Assembly (NCBI RefSeq): GCF_900602065.1
Contig: NZ_UWFN01000350.1
Coordinates: 352,288-416,287 of the forward strand
Direction: 5' to 3'
Length of the DNA: 64,000 bases
Source: Pseudomonas viridiflava
GTDB lineage: Bacteria; Pseudomonadota; Gammaproteobacteria; Pseudomonadales; Pseudomonadaceae
Shown here: positions 7,762 to 15,972 of the stretch, in pieces
Layout: every line of letters begins with the position of its first letter
How positions within the stretch are numbered: position 1 is the stretch's first letter
Translations under genes and position numbers: made by a program
The notes under the pieces: generated by a model
Database searches by the model: none
What the model was told of the DNA's origin: nothing
What the model saw: the letters and a program-made list of their open reading frames with translations, nothing else

Positions 7762-8817
7762 ATGATTACCCAGCCTCATCCCTCCACAACCCGCTCTTGG
7801 GCATTCTGGTGGAAACCGGCGTTGTTCCTGCTGGTGGCCGTGATCGGCCTGTACTACGTCAAATGGTCACCTTATTACCTCAAGTCATTCGTCGCTGCCG
7901 ACACGCATAGCATTGGCGGCTCGATCCTCAACGATCATTCGGCGTCGCCCTGGCTTGCTGCACTGAGTTACGCCCAGGTGTATTTCCTGGCGATCTGGAA
8001 GGCCGCCGTGCTGGCGATCATCCTTGGCTCATTGGTACAGGTACTTATCCCCCGCGACTGGTTGCTGCGAGCGTTCGGAAAAGCCGGCTTCGGTTCGACG
8101 CTGCGGGGAGGACTGTTCGCCCTGCCGGGTATGATGTGCAGCTGCTGCGCGGCCCCCGTTGCGGCGGGGCTACGGCGGCAGAATGTATCGGAAGGTGCGG
8201 CGTTGGCGTTCTGGATCGCAAACCCGGTGCTCAACCCCGCCACATTGATATTCATGGGCTTCGTACTCGGTTGGCAGTTCACTGGCCTGCGTTTGGTGGC
8301 TGGCGTCGCACTTGTGCTGGGCGCGGCTTTACTCGGCCAGCGCTTGTCGCGACCAGAGGCGCTGCCGCAAGCGGCCGTGGATGCCGTTGAGGTAGCCACA
8401 ACCGCAGATACCCGCAGCCTCCCTTTGCAGTGGTTACGCACGATGTGGCAGTTATTCTGGACCACCATCCCGATCTACGTGCTGGCGGTGCTGATCCTCG
8501 GAGCGGCAAGGGTATGGCTCTTCCCTCACGTCGACGGAGCAATGGCCAATAGCTGGCTATGGCTGGTGCCACTCGCTGTCGTGGGCACCTTGTTTGTGAT
8601 TCCTACCGCGGCAGAAATCCCTATTGTGCAGGCCCTGATGGGTCTGGGCTTGGGTACAGCCCCCGCCGTCGCGCTATTGATGACGCTGCCAAGCGTCAGC
8701 CTGCCGTCGCTATTAATGCTGCGTAAATCTTTTGATCGTCGGGTGCTGGTGGCCGTCGCGTTGCTGACCATGCTGGTGGGCATTGTCAGCGGCGTCATCG
8801 GCGCGCTGATTTTCTAG
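7762..8817 (+). CDS. Two-Cys permease family membrane protein (PF03773/ArsP-like)
   Basis: 351 residues from the ATG at 7762; an in-frame ATG at 7723 is also possible, but the promoter-like TATGAT overlaps it. About eight or nine membrane segments are seen. The signature GMMCSCCAAPVAAGLR at about residues 119-134 with NPVLNPAT after it marks the permease family that includes ArsP-type exporters of organoarsenicals and uncharacterised two-component permeases. The adjacent cysteines probably bind a soft metal or metalloid species. Its stop lies 23 bases from that of convergent selU. The substrate is not determined; neighbouring selenium genes are suggestive only. Confidence 0.8.
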   Translation: MITQPHPSTTRSWAFWWKPALFLLVAVIGLYYVKWSPYYLKSFVAADTHSIGGSILNDHSASPWLAALSYAQVYFLAIWKAAVLAIILGSLVQVLIPRDWLLRAFGKAGFGSTLRGGLFALPGMMCSCCAAPVAAGLRRQNVSEGAALAFWIANPVLNPATLIFMGFVLGWQFTGLRLVAGVALVLGAALLGQRLSRPEALPQAAVDAVEVATTADTRSLPLQWLRTMWQLFWTTIPIYVLAVLILGAARVWLFPHVDGAMANSWLWLVPLAVVGTLFVIPTAAEIPIVQALMGLGLGTAPAVALLMTLPSVSLPSLLMLRKSFDRRVLVAVALLTMLVGIVSGVIGALIF

Positions 8818-8840
8818 AAAAGGCGCAGGCGCCGCTGGGC

Positions 8841-9941
8841 TCACCCGTTGCGGCGTTGCCGTAAATAGTCGATGACTGCGGCTTGGTCACCGGCAAACTC
8901 AATACGCTTGGACTTGCTGTCGCGCTGGTAAGCGTACATAGGGTCGTAGTATTCGTTGAGTAACTGCTCGATCCATTGCCGATGCGCGTCCACTTGCCCG
9001 GTGGTCTGCTGCGTCTGCAGAGCGCCATCCATAATTGCTGCCAGGCGCTGATAGCGCTCGCCCCCCAAGCGCTTGAGATTGCTCGCCAGACTCTGGCGCA
9101 GGCGCTCAGCAAACGCATTGAATCCTTCGTCCTGTCCATACGCGGCGACGAAATCTGCGCACAGGTCGATCACGTAATCCTTGAGAATCCGCTCCACCCG
9201 ACTCTCAACGCTATCTTGTAGCCACACCAAAGGCGCGGATTGCATCTGCCGAAACAGCGACAGCGGCACCGCGCGGCTGCCGACGGTGCGACCTTCGTCC
9301 TCGAGTATCAGATGATCAGCGCCGTGATGGCGCTTCTTAAGGATGTCCACGGCCAGAGCGTTTTCAAAGTCGATCTGCCCAGGCTGGCCACTGACACGTT
9401 TGCCGAAGCTGGAGCCCCGATGGTTAGCGTGGCCTTCGAGGTCGAGGCCGTTGCTTAACGCCGCCAGCACTTCAGTCTTGCCGGACCCGGTCAAGCCACC
9501 CACTACCACCAACTCGCACTCCTGAACGGCGTATTCGATGGTTTCGATAAGGAAAGTACGCATCGCCTTGTAACCGCCCAGCACTCGCGGATAAGGGATA
9601 CCCGCAATGTCCTTCAGCCACTGCTGGGTGATCTGCGACCGCAGGCCCCCGCGAAAGCAATACAGATAGCCTTCGGGTTGATTCCGAACGAACTGAGCCC
9701 AGCCCTCAATGCGGGCCTGCTGGGTATCGCCAAACACCAGCCGATGCCCTAACTCGATGGCGGCTTGCTGCCCGTGTTGTTTATAGGCCGTGCCTACGGC
9801 CTCGCGCTCGGCATCATTCATCAGTGGCAAGTTAATGGACTGACCAAAGGCACCCTTCGCGAATTCCACGGGCGCGCGGACGTCCATCAGCGGGATATCG
9901 TTTAGAAAGATATGGCGCAAATCGTCGCTGTTGTCGCGCAT
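8841..9941 (-). CDS. selU: tRNA 2-selenouridine synthase
   Basis: 366 residues (also called mnmH or ybbB). It replaces sulfur with selenium at the wobble 2-thiouridine of tRNA-Lys, Glu and Gln, through a geranylated intermediate, using selenophosphate. The N-terminal rhodanese domain carries the catalytic Cys95 in YLYCFRGGLRS. A P-loop domain follows with GGLTGSGKT at about 149-157. The ATG at 9941 shares its A with the selD TGA, so the pair is cotranslated; the frame upstream of that ATG is the shadow of selD. No selA or selB is visible here, so selenium use could be tRNA-directed, although that cannot be judged from one window. Confidence 0.95.
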   Translation of the reverse strand: MRDNSDDLRHIFLNDIPLMDVRAPVEFAKGAFGQSINLPLMNDAEREAVGTAYKQHGQQAAIELGHRLVFGDTQQARIEGWAQFVRNQPEGYLYCFRGGLRSQITQQWLKDIAGIPYPRVLGGYKAMRTFLIETIEYAVQECELVVVGGLTGSGKTEVLAALSNGLDLEGHANHRGSSFGKRVSGQPGQIDFENALAVDILKKRHHGADHLILEDEGRTVGSRAVPLSLFRQMQSAPLVWLQDSVESRVERILKDYVIDLCADFVAAYGQDEGFNAFAERLRQSLASNLKRLGGERYQRLAAIMDGALQTQQTTGQVDAHRQWIEQLLNEYYDPMYAYQRDSKSKRIEFAGDQAAVIDYLRQRRNG

Positions 9942-10975
9942 CAGAACACCTCGACGGCGTCGGCCTGGCGCTCGATGAGTGTGCCAATCGGGTGCAAGCT
10001 CAGGCCCGAGTGGGCGGCGGTCTGCAGAAATTGCGCCTGGCCCTCTGGCGTGACCGCGACGAGCAGGCCGCCACTTGTTTGCGGATCGCATAACAGATGT
10101 TTCTGCGAGTCGGTCAACTGGCCGATGCGCCCCCCGTAGCTGTCAAAGTTGCGCAGCGTGCCGCCCGGTATGCACCCTCGCTCAAGGTAATAATCAACAC
10201 TGGCCAGGCGCGGCACGGCGTTGGCCTCGATACGTGCGGTCAGTTGGCTGCCGTCAGCCATTTCCACCAAGTGACCTAGCAGGCCGAAACCCGTAACGTC
10301 AGTCATCGCCGTGACCCCGGCGAGCTTACCGAAACGGCTGCCGACGGTATTGAGCGTGCACATCTGGTCGCGTGCCACACCAATGTCAGCGTCGCGCAGC
10401 AGGCCTTGTTTCTCGGCGGTGGTGAGTACACCGATCCCCAATGGTTTGGTCAGATAAAGCGTACAGCCCACGGTGGCGGTGTCGTTGCGTTTCATGAAGC
10501 GTTTTTCGACCAAGCCCGTGACCGCCAGGCCAAAGATCGGCTCTGGCGCGTCAATGGAGTGTCCGCCGGCCAGCGGGATGCCCGCAGCATCACAAACCGC
10601 ACGGCCGCCGCGAATCACCTCGCGAGCGATTTCCGGAGCAAGCACGTTGACCGGCCAGCCCAGAATGGCGATCGCCATGATCGGATCGCCACCCATGGCA
10701 TAGATATCGCTGATCGCGTTGGTAGCGGCAATGCGCCCGAAATCGTAGGGGTCATCGACAATGGGCATGAAGAAATCGGTCGTTGAGACCACCCCGCGCT
10801 CTTCATCAATGGCATACACCGCCGCGTCGTCCCGCGAAGCATTACCCACCCAAAGTTTTGGATCGAGATTTTGTGCGCCGCTGCCAGCGAGGATCACCTC
10901 CAGCACCTGGGGCGAGATCTTGCAACCGCAGCCGGCGCCGTGGCTGTATTGGGTCAAACGGACCGTTGCGCTCAT
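9941..10975 (-). CDS. selD: Selenide, water dikinase (selenophosphate synthetase)
   Basis: 344 residues, the family's normal length. It makes selenophosphate from selenide and ATP, the selenium donor for SelU. The N terminus reads LTQYSHGAGCGCKIS, with the catalytic Cys16 (Cys, not selenocysteine) and Lys19 corresponding to E. coli C17 and K20. ATP/Mg-binding segments include VGNASRDDAAVY, TTDFFMPIVDDPYDFGRIAA and GGHSID. It is first in a two-gene leftward operon with selU. The upstream 400 bases hold no gene, and a promoter was not clearly seen. Confidence 0.96.
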   Translation of the reverse strand: MSATVRLTQYSHGAGCGCKISPQVLEVILAGSGAQNLDPKLWVGNASRDDAAVYAIDEERGVVSTTDFFMPIVDDPYDFGRIAATNAISDIYAMGGDPIMAIAILGWPVNVLAPEIAREVIRGGRAVCDAAGIPLAGGHSIDAPEPIFGLAVTGLVEKRFMKRNDTATVGCTLYLTKPLGIGVLTTAEKQGLLRDADIGVARDQMCTLNTVGSRFGKLAGVTAMTDVTGFGLLGHLVEMADGSQLTARIEANAVPRLASVDYYLERGCIPGGTLRNFDSYGGRIGQLTDSQKHLLCDPQTSGGLLVAVTPEGQAQFLQTAAHSGLSLHPIGTLIERQADAVEVF

Positions 10976-11112
10976 GGGATGCCACTCTGTGTGTAAAGGG
11001 TTGGCATTCTAACAGAGGGGACGCGCGGCTTGATGAAGGTGGGGATTGTGGGGCGGGGTTTCAGTCCACAGTGCTTGTCGATATGGCTGGGTTCTCAGCG
11101 AAGTACTCTCCG

Positions 11113-11218
11113 ACCAAAAACAACAAAGCCCTTACAAGGCGGGCTTTGGGTAATATGAGGCCATCAATCTAGCTCTGAAATCAAATATGGTGCATCAGAC
11201 GGGATTTCGAACCCATGA
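11113..11218. repeat. Direct repeat of the tRNA-Arg 3' end, copy 1 (att-like)
   Basis: 106 bases matching 12247-12352 in the same orientation. It includes a degraded copy of the tRNA terminator (AAAGCCC..GGGCTTT) and the T-arm and acceptor end of tRNA-Arg with small changes (for example GATTTCGAA for GATTCGAA). No 5' half of a tRNA follows, so this is a fragment. Together with copy 2 it brackets about 1 kb, like attachment sites of an integrated element. The rest of 10976-11381 shows no gene. Confidence 0.75.
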
Positions 11219-11381
11219 ACTGCGGGGCGACTATTTTCAGGGGGGGCTTCAAGCCAGGTTGCAGAGGCAGTGTCACACCAAGTGGAGCTGGTTAATGTCT
11301 CTTAATCCGGCCTGTTTTGCCCATTAAAATGCAACACGTCACCCTGTGATCTGAACTGCTTATTATCTGCTCACATATCCG

Positions 11382-11555
11382 TCACTCGCCGTGCTCGAAG
11401 CAGTCTCCCTGATCCATATCTTCATCGTCACTGGTCCCTTGGTAACGTTCATTGTTCGGGTTGAGCTGGTCTGAGTGATTATCCATGCTCGATTGGTAAG
11501 CATCGTTGTTTGGGTTCAGGCTGTCGCTACGGTCATCATTCGATGTTCTGCCCAT
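11382..11555 (-). CDS. Small acidic protein with LNPNN repeats, internal start within the longer frame
   Basis: 57 residues from an ATG at 11555 with GAGGAG six bases upstream, an excellent ribosome site. The product has two LNPNN(D/E)xYQ repeats and an Asp/Glu-rich tail. It is in frame with, and not separated by a stop from, the DUF3077-like gene above it, so two products are possible: this short protein alone and a fused longer one. Similar short Asn/Pro-repeat proteins occur as separate genes in Pseudomonas, as I recall, which suggests the stop of the first gene was lost. Function unknown. Confidence 0.5.
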   Translation of the reverse strand: MGRTSNDDRSDSLNPNNDAYQSSMDNHSDQLNPNNERYQGTSDDEDMDQGDCFEHGE

Positions 11556-11921
11556 CGTCCGCTCCTCAATGTTGTGCTGTTTGTGGCACCTGTTGGGGTG
11601 GTGCTCACTCTGACTGACGCCAGCGAAAGCATAGATCATTTGACCTTTTGCTGCGCCCGCCGACAACGCATCATCCAGAATCGCCTTCGCCATATCGCTC
11701 AAATAATGAACAGCCCAGACACTCTGCTTGCTTGCATCATTCATCGCGGCGTCGAGGCTCAATTCATGGATACACGCCAATAAGCTGGAAGCGTGTTCCA
11801 GTGCGGATTCGATAGGTATGTCGGGATTGATGCGAAACAGCGGCTGACGGGATGGGCCGCAGGTGGAGAAGGTGGTGGTGCCGATGGTTTTGATTGGTTT
11901 TATTTCGTCGGAGGTAGTCAT
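11382..11921 (-). CDS. DUF3077/DUF6124-like small protein with C-terminal LNPNN extension
   Basis: 179 residues from the ATG at 11921, chosen because AGGAG lies nine bases upstream; the open frame extends further into a structured leader. Residues about 20-95 (FSTCG..PLFRINPDIPIESALEHASSLL..AVHYLSDMAKAILDDAL) match the small Pseudomonas DUF3077/DUF6124 type. The last 57 residues are LNPNN repeats that also have their own start. Function unknown. It is the only gene inside the tRNA-flanked segment. A relative lies at 43511-43723, and both are preceded by the same RNA-like leader. Confidence 0.65.
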   Translation of the reverse strand: MTTSDEIKPIKTIGTTTFSTCGPSRQPLFRINPDIPIESALEHASSLLACIHELSLDAAMNDASKQSVWAVHYLSDMAKAILDDALSAGAAKGQMIYAFAGVSQSEHHPNRCHKQHNIEERTMGRTSNDDRSDSLNPNNDAYQSSMDNHSDQLNPNNERYQGTSDDEDMDQGDCFEHGE

Positions 11922-11947
11922 GGATCGCGCTCCTATATCTTGATGAA

Positions 11948-12054
11948 CCGTCATCTCTGCCGCCAAGCAAAGAAGGGTGACGGATTGCACAAGGTTGGCG
12001 GACCGGAGATATAGGAACCCGGCACTCCCGAAAGAGTCCCTGCGCAACCCGTCA
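11948..12054 (-). ncRNA. Putative structured 5' leader upstream of the DUF3077-like gene, copy B
   Basis: Read leftward: an 11-bp helix (12044-12054 with 11978-11988, one G-U), inside it a five-pair hairpin closed by a TTCG loop (12024-12037) and a CCGG/CCGG pairing. The 3' arm CCGTCA can instead pair with TGACGG at 11948-11953, giving a mutually exclusive fold. Aligned with the leader at 43374-43487, the helices differ by compensatory changes. The ribosome site AGGAG lies about 20 bases after the alternative arm. This copy lacks the first hairpin of the other copy. Confidence 0.6.
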
Positions 12055-12070
12055 TAAAGCCAGGTCACAC

Positions 12071-12116
12071 GCGAAAAAACAGCGCCTGCCATCTTAAATC
12101 GGGGCGCTGTTTTCGC
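12071..12116. terminator. Bidirectional terminator-like hairpin
   Basis: GCGAAAA(AA)CAGCGCC pairs with GGCGCTGTTTTCGC around a 16-base loop, with A-rich and T-rich flanks on both strands. It stands just upstream of leader copy B. Confidence 0.6.
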
Positions 12117-12123
12117 CTATATC

Positions 12124-12239
12124 TGTTCGGACCGCCAAGCCCGGTCGCTACGTTTGCAGCGACGGCGTGGACTCTAGGGTTGTTGGTTTGGAGCGACAAG
12201 GATGTGAAGCGGACGGAGGATGTAGGGGGATTCCGCAAA
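12124..12239. repeat. 116-bp dispersed repeat, copy 2
   Basis: Same-orientation match to 3761-3876 with scattered substitutions. It lies directly beside the tRNA-side direct repeat, inside the presumed island. Confidence 0.75.
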
Positions 12240-12246
12240 TCCCGCC

Positions 12247-12352
12247 ACCAAAAACAACAAAGCCCGCACAAGGCGGGCTTTGGGTAATTTCAGATTTGCT
12301 AATCCAGCTCTGAAATCGAATATGGTGCACCAGACGGGATTCGAACCCATGA
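12247..12352. repeat. Direct repeat of the tRNA-Arg 3' end, copy 2 (native)
   Basis: 106 bases comprising the native 3' part of tRNA-Arg and its downstream terminator; matches 11113-11218. With that copy it bounds a segment of about 1.03 kb. Confidence 0.75.
12259..12281 (-). terminator. Rho-independent terminator of tRNA-Arg
   Basis: AAAGCCCGC and GCGGGCTTT form a perfect 9-bp stem; on the minus strand it is followed by TTGTTGTTTTTGG. It lies 41 bases after the tRNA 3' end. Confidence 0.85.
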
Positions 12353-12399
12353 CCCCTGCCTTCGGAGGGCAGTACTCTATCCAGCTGAGCTACTGGTGC
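12323..12399 (-). tRNA. tRNA-Arg (anticodon CCG)
   Basis: 77 nt with encoded CCA. The acceptor GCACCAG pairs with CTGGTGC followed by A-CCA. The anticodon stem GCCTT-side loop CTCCGAA gives anticodon CCG, reading CGG. The T-arm has GGTTCGAATCC. Downstream are a terminator and a duplicated 3' fragment, a common integration target pattern. The following 12400-12750 (about 350 bases to gabD) shows no gene or clear promoter that I can support. Confidence 0.95.
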
Positions 12400-12750
12400 A
12401 ATGCGGGCGCCATGATACTCATCTGGTTGGCGGGCGTCCATGCTGGTGAGTGCTGTTGTTGATTTTGCACGTTTCAAGGTATTTGGATGACGCTGATCAG
12501 AAAATCGGGCGGATGTTGGCAATTGCGTTCTTTTTTTCGAACGGCCTATTGTCCTTTGCCCTAGCAGTGCCTAGGATTCGTTTGAGATTTCAAACGCTCT
12601 TGCCCGGTTTTCCTGCACTTTTGACCTTTCGTGGCGGGGGCCGGCGGATGATTTCCTGATGGCAGCCTTGTTCGAGGCGCCTTTTGTACGATCAAAAACC
12701 TGCTCCGCCGGTGTGCGGCGCATTTTCGGTATATCAAAGCGGAGGCCGAC

Positions 12751-14193
12751 ATGCAGCTCAAAGATTCCAAGTTGTTCCGCCAGCAAGCCTACATCAATGG
12801 CACCTGGCTGGATGCGGACAATGGCCAGACCATCAAGGTTAACAACCCTGCAACAGATGAAACTCTGGGCACTGTGCCGAAGATGGGCGCTGCTGAAACC
12901 CGTCGTGCTATTGAAGCGGCTGACAAGGCGCTGCCAGCCTGGCGTGCACTGACCGCCAAGGATCGTGGCAACAAGCTGCGTCGCTGGTTTGAGCTGATGA
13001 TCGAGAATCAGGACGACCTGGCTCGCTTGATGACCCTGGAGCAGGGCAAGCCGCTGGCCGAGGCCAAAGGCGAGATCGGTTATGCCGCTTCCTTTATTGA
13101 GTGGTTCGCTGAAGAAGCCAAGCGCGTGTATGGCGACGTGATTCCGGGCCATCAGCCGGACAAGCGCCTGATCGTGCTCAAGCAGCCGATTGGTGTGACC
13201 GCTGCGATCACGCCGTGGAACTTCCCGGCTGCGATGATCACCCGTAAAGCAGGCCCGGCGCTGGCTGCCGGTTGCACCATGGTGCTCAAGCCTGCTTCGC
13301 AAACTCCTTACTCCGCACTGGCGCTGGCTGAACTGGCCGAGCGTGCTGGCATCCCTGCGGGCGTGTTCAGCGTCGTGACTGGCAGCGCTGGCGATATCGG
13401 CAGCGAGCTGACTGGCAACCCGATCGTGCGCAAGCTGTCCTTCACCGGCTCGACCGAGATCGGTCGCCAGTTGATGGCTGAATGCTCCAAGGACATCAAG
13501 AAGGTGTCGTTGGAACTGGGCGGCAACGCGCCGTTCATCGTGTTCGACGACGCGGACCTGGATAAGGCCGTCGAAGGCGCGATTATCTCCAAGTACCGCA
13601 ACAACGGTCAGACCTGCGTCTGCGCCAACCGGATCTACGTGCAGGACGCGGTTTACGATGCGTTCGCTGAAAAGCTCAAGGTCGCAGTGGCCAAGCTGAA
13701 GATCGGTAACGGTCTGGAAGAGGGCACCACCACCGGCCCGTTGATCGACGGCAAAGCTGTGGCCAAGGTCAAAGAACACATTGCCGACGCCGTGAGCAAA
13801 GGCGCGAAAGTGCTGTTCGGTGGCAACAGCATTGAAGGCAACTTCTTTGAGCCGACTATTCTGGTCAACGTGTCCAAAGATGCAGCCGTAGCCAAAGAAG
13901 AGACTTTTGGCCCGCTGGCGCCGCTGTTCCGCTTTAAAGACGAAGCTGAAGTGATCGCCATGGCCAACGACACCGAGTTTGGTCTGGCGTCGTACTTCTA
14001 CGCTCAGAACATGAGCCGCGTGTTCCGCGTTGCTGAAGCGCTGGAGTACGGCATGGTGGGTATCAACACCGGGTTGATCTCCAACGAAGTCGCGCCGTTT
14101 GGCGGTATCAAGGCCTCGGGTCTGGGCCGTGAAGGCTCGAAGTACGGCATCGAAGATTATCTGGAAATCAAATACCTCTGCCTGTCGGTTTAA
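12751..14193 (+). CDS. gabD: Succinate-semialdehyde dehydrogenase (NADP+)
   Basis: 480 residues, full length. It oxidises succinate semialdehyde from GABA breakdown to succinate, feeding the TCA cycle. Aldehyde dehydrogenase hallmarks are visible: TPWNFPAAMITRK, the cofactor loop FTGSTEIG, the catalytic glutamate segment LELGGNAPF, and the catalytic cysteine in NGQTCVCANR. The start has GGAGG seven bases upstream. gabT follows 174 bases later, with no terminator between, so they probably form one operon. Cytoplasmic. The reverse strand is also stop-free over this gene and gabT, which is codon-bias shadow. Confidence 0.97.
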   Translation: MQLKDSKLFRQQAYINGTWLDADNGQTIKVNNPATDETLGTVPKMGAAETRRAIEAADKALPAWRALTAKDRGNKLRRWFELMIENQDDLARLMTLEQGKPLAEAKGEIGYAASFIEWFAEEAKRVYGDVIPGHQPDKRLIVLKQPIGVTAAITPWNFPAAMITRKAGPALAAGCTMVLKPASQTPYSALALAELAERAGIPAGVFSVVTGSAGDIGSELTGNPIVRKLSFTGSTEIGRQLMAECSKDIKKVSLELGGNAPFIVFDDADLDKAVEGAIISKYRNNGQTCVCANRIYVQDAVYDAFAEKLKVAVAKLKIGNGLEEGTTTGPLIDGKAVAKVKEHIADAVSKGAKVLFGGNSIEGNFFEPTILVNVSKDAAVAKEETFGPLAPLFRFKDEAEVIAMANDTEFGLASYFYAQNMSRVFRVAEALEYGMVGINTGLISNEVAPFGGIKASGLGREGSKYGIEDYLEIKYLCLSV

Positions 14194-14367
14194 CGCAGAG
14201 GATTGCAGCCGCCGGGGCGCGAGAGCGACGTTTCGGCGGTTTTTAGTGGCACCCCAAACCTTTTTGGTGGCCGGAGGCCGTGACAGTCGATCATCGAATG
14301 CTGTCGCGCGTTGATCCGCCACTTGATCCTTGAACCACGCCGACCGATGAGCGGCGAATGAGGAAAC

Positions 14368-15648
14368 ATGTCCCAGACAAACGCAGAATTGATGCAACGC
14401 CGCGAAGCCGCTGTTCCACGCGGTGTTGGCCAGATTCACCCGATCTTCGCTGAATCGGCTAAGAACGCTACCGTTACCGACGTTGAAGGTCGTGAGTTCA
14501 TCGACTTCGCGGGCGGTATCGCCGTACTGAACACCGGTCACCTGCACCCGAAAATCATTGCTGCTGTGCAAGAGCAACTGACCAAGCTGACTCACACCTG
14601 CTTCCAGGTATTGGCCTACGAGCCGTACGTTGAGCTGTGCGAGAAAATCAACGCCAAGGTGCCAGGTGATTTCGCCAAGAAAACCCTGCTGGTCACCACC
14701 GGTTCCGAAGCGGTAGAGAATGCCGTGAAAATCGCGCGTGCTGCCACTGGCCGTGCTGGCGTGATCGCGTTCACTGGCGCTTACCACGGTCGCACCATGA
14801 TGACCCTGGGCCTGACCGGTAAAGTCGTGCCTTACTCGGCAGGCATGGGCCTGATGCCGGGCGGTATCTTCCGTGCGCTGTACCCGTGCGAACTGCATGG
14901 CATCAGCGTTGACGATTCCATCGCCAGCATCGAGCGTATCTTCAAGAACGACGCCGAGCCTAAAGACATCGCAGCAATCATCATCGAGCCGGTTCAGGGC
15001 GAAGGTGGTTTCTACGTGGCGCCGAAGGCGTTCATGGCTCGCCTGCGCGAACTGTGCGACAAGCACGGCATCCTGTTGATCGCTGACGAAGTGCAGACGG
15101 GCGCGGGTCGTACCGGTACGTTCTTCGCCATGGAACAGATGGGCGTGACGGCTGACCTGACGACTTTCGCCAAATCCATCGCTGGCGGTTTCCCGCTTGC
15201 CGGTGTGTGCGGTAAAGCTGAATACATGGACGCCATTGCCCCAGGCGGTCTGGGCGGCACGTATGCCGGTAGCCCGGTGGCCTGTGCTGCTGCGTTGGCG
15301 GTGTTGCAGGTGTTTGAAGAAGAGCATCTGCTGGATCGCTGCAAAGCGGTTGGCGAGCGTCTGGTAACTGGCCTCAAGGCTATTCAGGCCAAGTACCCGG
15401 TGATCGGCGAAGTCCGTGCGCTGGGCGCGATGATCGCAGTTGAGCTGTTCGAAAACGGCGATACCCACAAGCCAAACGCTGCTGCTGTTGCGCAGGTTGT
15501 GGCCAAGGCTCGCGACAAGGGGCTGATCCTGCTGTCGTGCGGTACTTACGGCAATGTGCTGCGAGTTCTGGTGCCGTTGACCTCGCCTGACGAGCAGTTG
15601 GACAAAGGTCTGGCAATCATCGAAGAATGTTTCGCTGAGCTGGCGTGA
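14368..15648 (+). CDS. gabT: 4-aminobutyrate transaminase
   Basis: 426 residues, typical of GabT. This PLP enzyme transfers the amino group of GABA to 2-oxoglutarate, producing succinate semialdehyde for GabD and glutamate. Class III aminotransferase features include TTGSEAVENAVKIAR, GAYHGRT, IIEPVQGEGG, LLIADEVQTGAGRTG, and the PLP-binding lysine in TTFAKSIAGGFPLAGV. The ATG has GAGGAA just upstream. A strong terminator follows 50 bases after the stop. The GabDT pair without a local permease or GabR-type regulator suggests that control lies elsewhere in the genome. Confidence 0.97.
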   Translation: MSQTNAELMQRREAAVPRGVGQIHPIFAESAKNATVTDVEGREFIDFAGGIAVLNTGHLHPKIIAAVQEQLTKLTHTCFQVLAYEPYVELCEKINAKVPGDFAKKTLLVTTGSEAVENAVKIARAATGRAGVIAFTGAYHGRTMMTLGLTGKVVPYSAGMGLMPGGIFRALYPCELHGISVDDSIASIERIFKNDAEPKDIAAIIIEPVQGEGGFYVAPKAFMARLRELCDKHGILLIADEVQTGAGRTGTFFAMEQMGVTADLTTFAKSIAGGFPLAGVCGKAEYMDAIAPGGLGGTYAGSPVACAAALAVLQVFEEEHLLDRCKAVGERLVTGLKAIQAKYPVIGEVRALGAMIAVELFENGDTHKPNAAAVAQVVAKARDKGLILLSCGTYGNVLRVLVPLTSPDEQLDKGLAIIEECFAELA

Positions 15649-15697
15649 AAATGCCAGGGTCGCAATTGATTAAAATGTGACCAAACAGACAAAAAAG

Positions 15698-15719
15698 ACC
15701 CGCTTCGGCGGGTTTTTTT
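15698..15719 (+). terminator. gabDT terminator
   Basis: ACCCGC-TTCG-GCGGGT hairpin followed by seven T residues, 50 bases after the gabT stop. Confidence 0.95.
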
Positions 15720-15849
15720 GCGTCTAAAAGGGGTAAATGAGGCTTTTTGGCTATATCCCGTCGTTTGCTTTGGCTAAGGTGGGTGCATTGATTTTGAAGA
15801 TTTCGCCATGCTCCTGAAACAGTACGTTCGTGCTGCAAGACGTGAACGT

Positions 15850-15922
15850 GTAGGAGCTGCCGAAGGCTGCGAATGGCGGTGGGTCTGATACACCGCGTCG
15901 CAGCCTTCGGCAGCTCCTGCAG
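15850..15922. repeat. REP pair, GTAGGAGCTGCCGAAGGC class
   Basis: Arms of 23 bases (GTAGGAGCTGCCGAAGGCTG on the left and its near-exact inverse on the right) around a short centre, between gabT and the HDOD gene. The same element recurs at 22521, 26582 and 30754. Confidence 0.85.
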
Positions 15923-15972
15923 AAAATACATTTCAGATCATTGGTTATGAGTTGCTCGACGAGAGAGTTCTG

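Noticed and set aside
8841..10975. Selenocysteine-encoding UGA in selD or neighbours
   Set aside because: The active-site position of SelD is a normal Cys codon and no in-frame UGA is seen in the local genes.
11191..11220. A second tRNA gene
   Set aside because: Only the T-arm and acceptor part is present and it carries mismatches; there is no D-arm or anticodon arm.
12571..15468. A 965-codon leftward open frame opposite gabD and gabT
   Set aside because: It is fully antisense to two well-supported enzymes with family-wide conservation; its composition is that of a codon-bias shadow and it has no recognisable domain.
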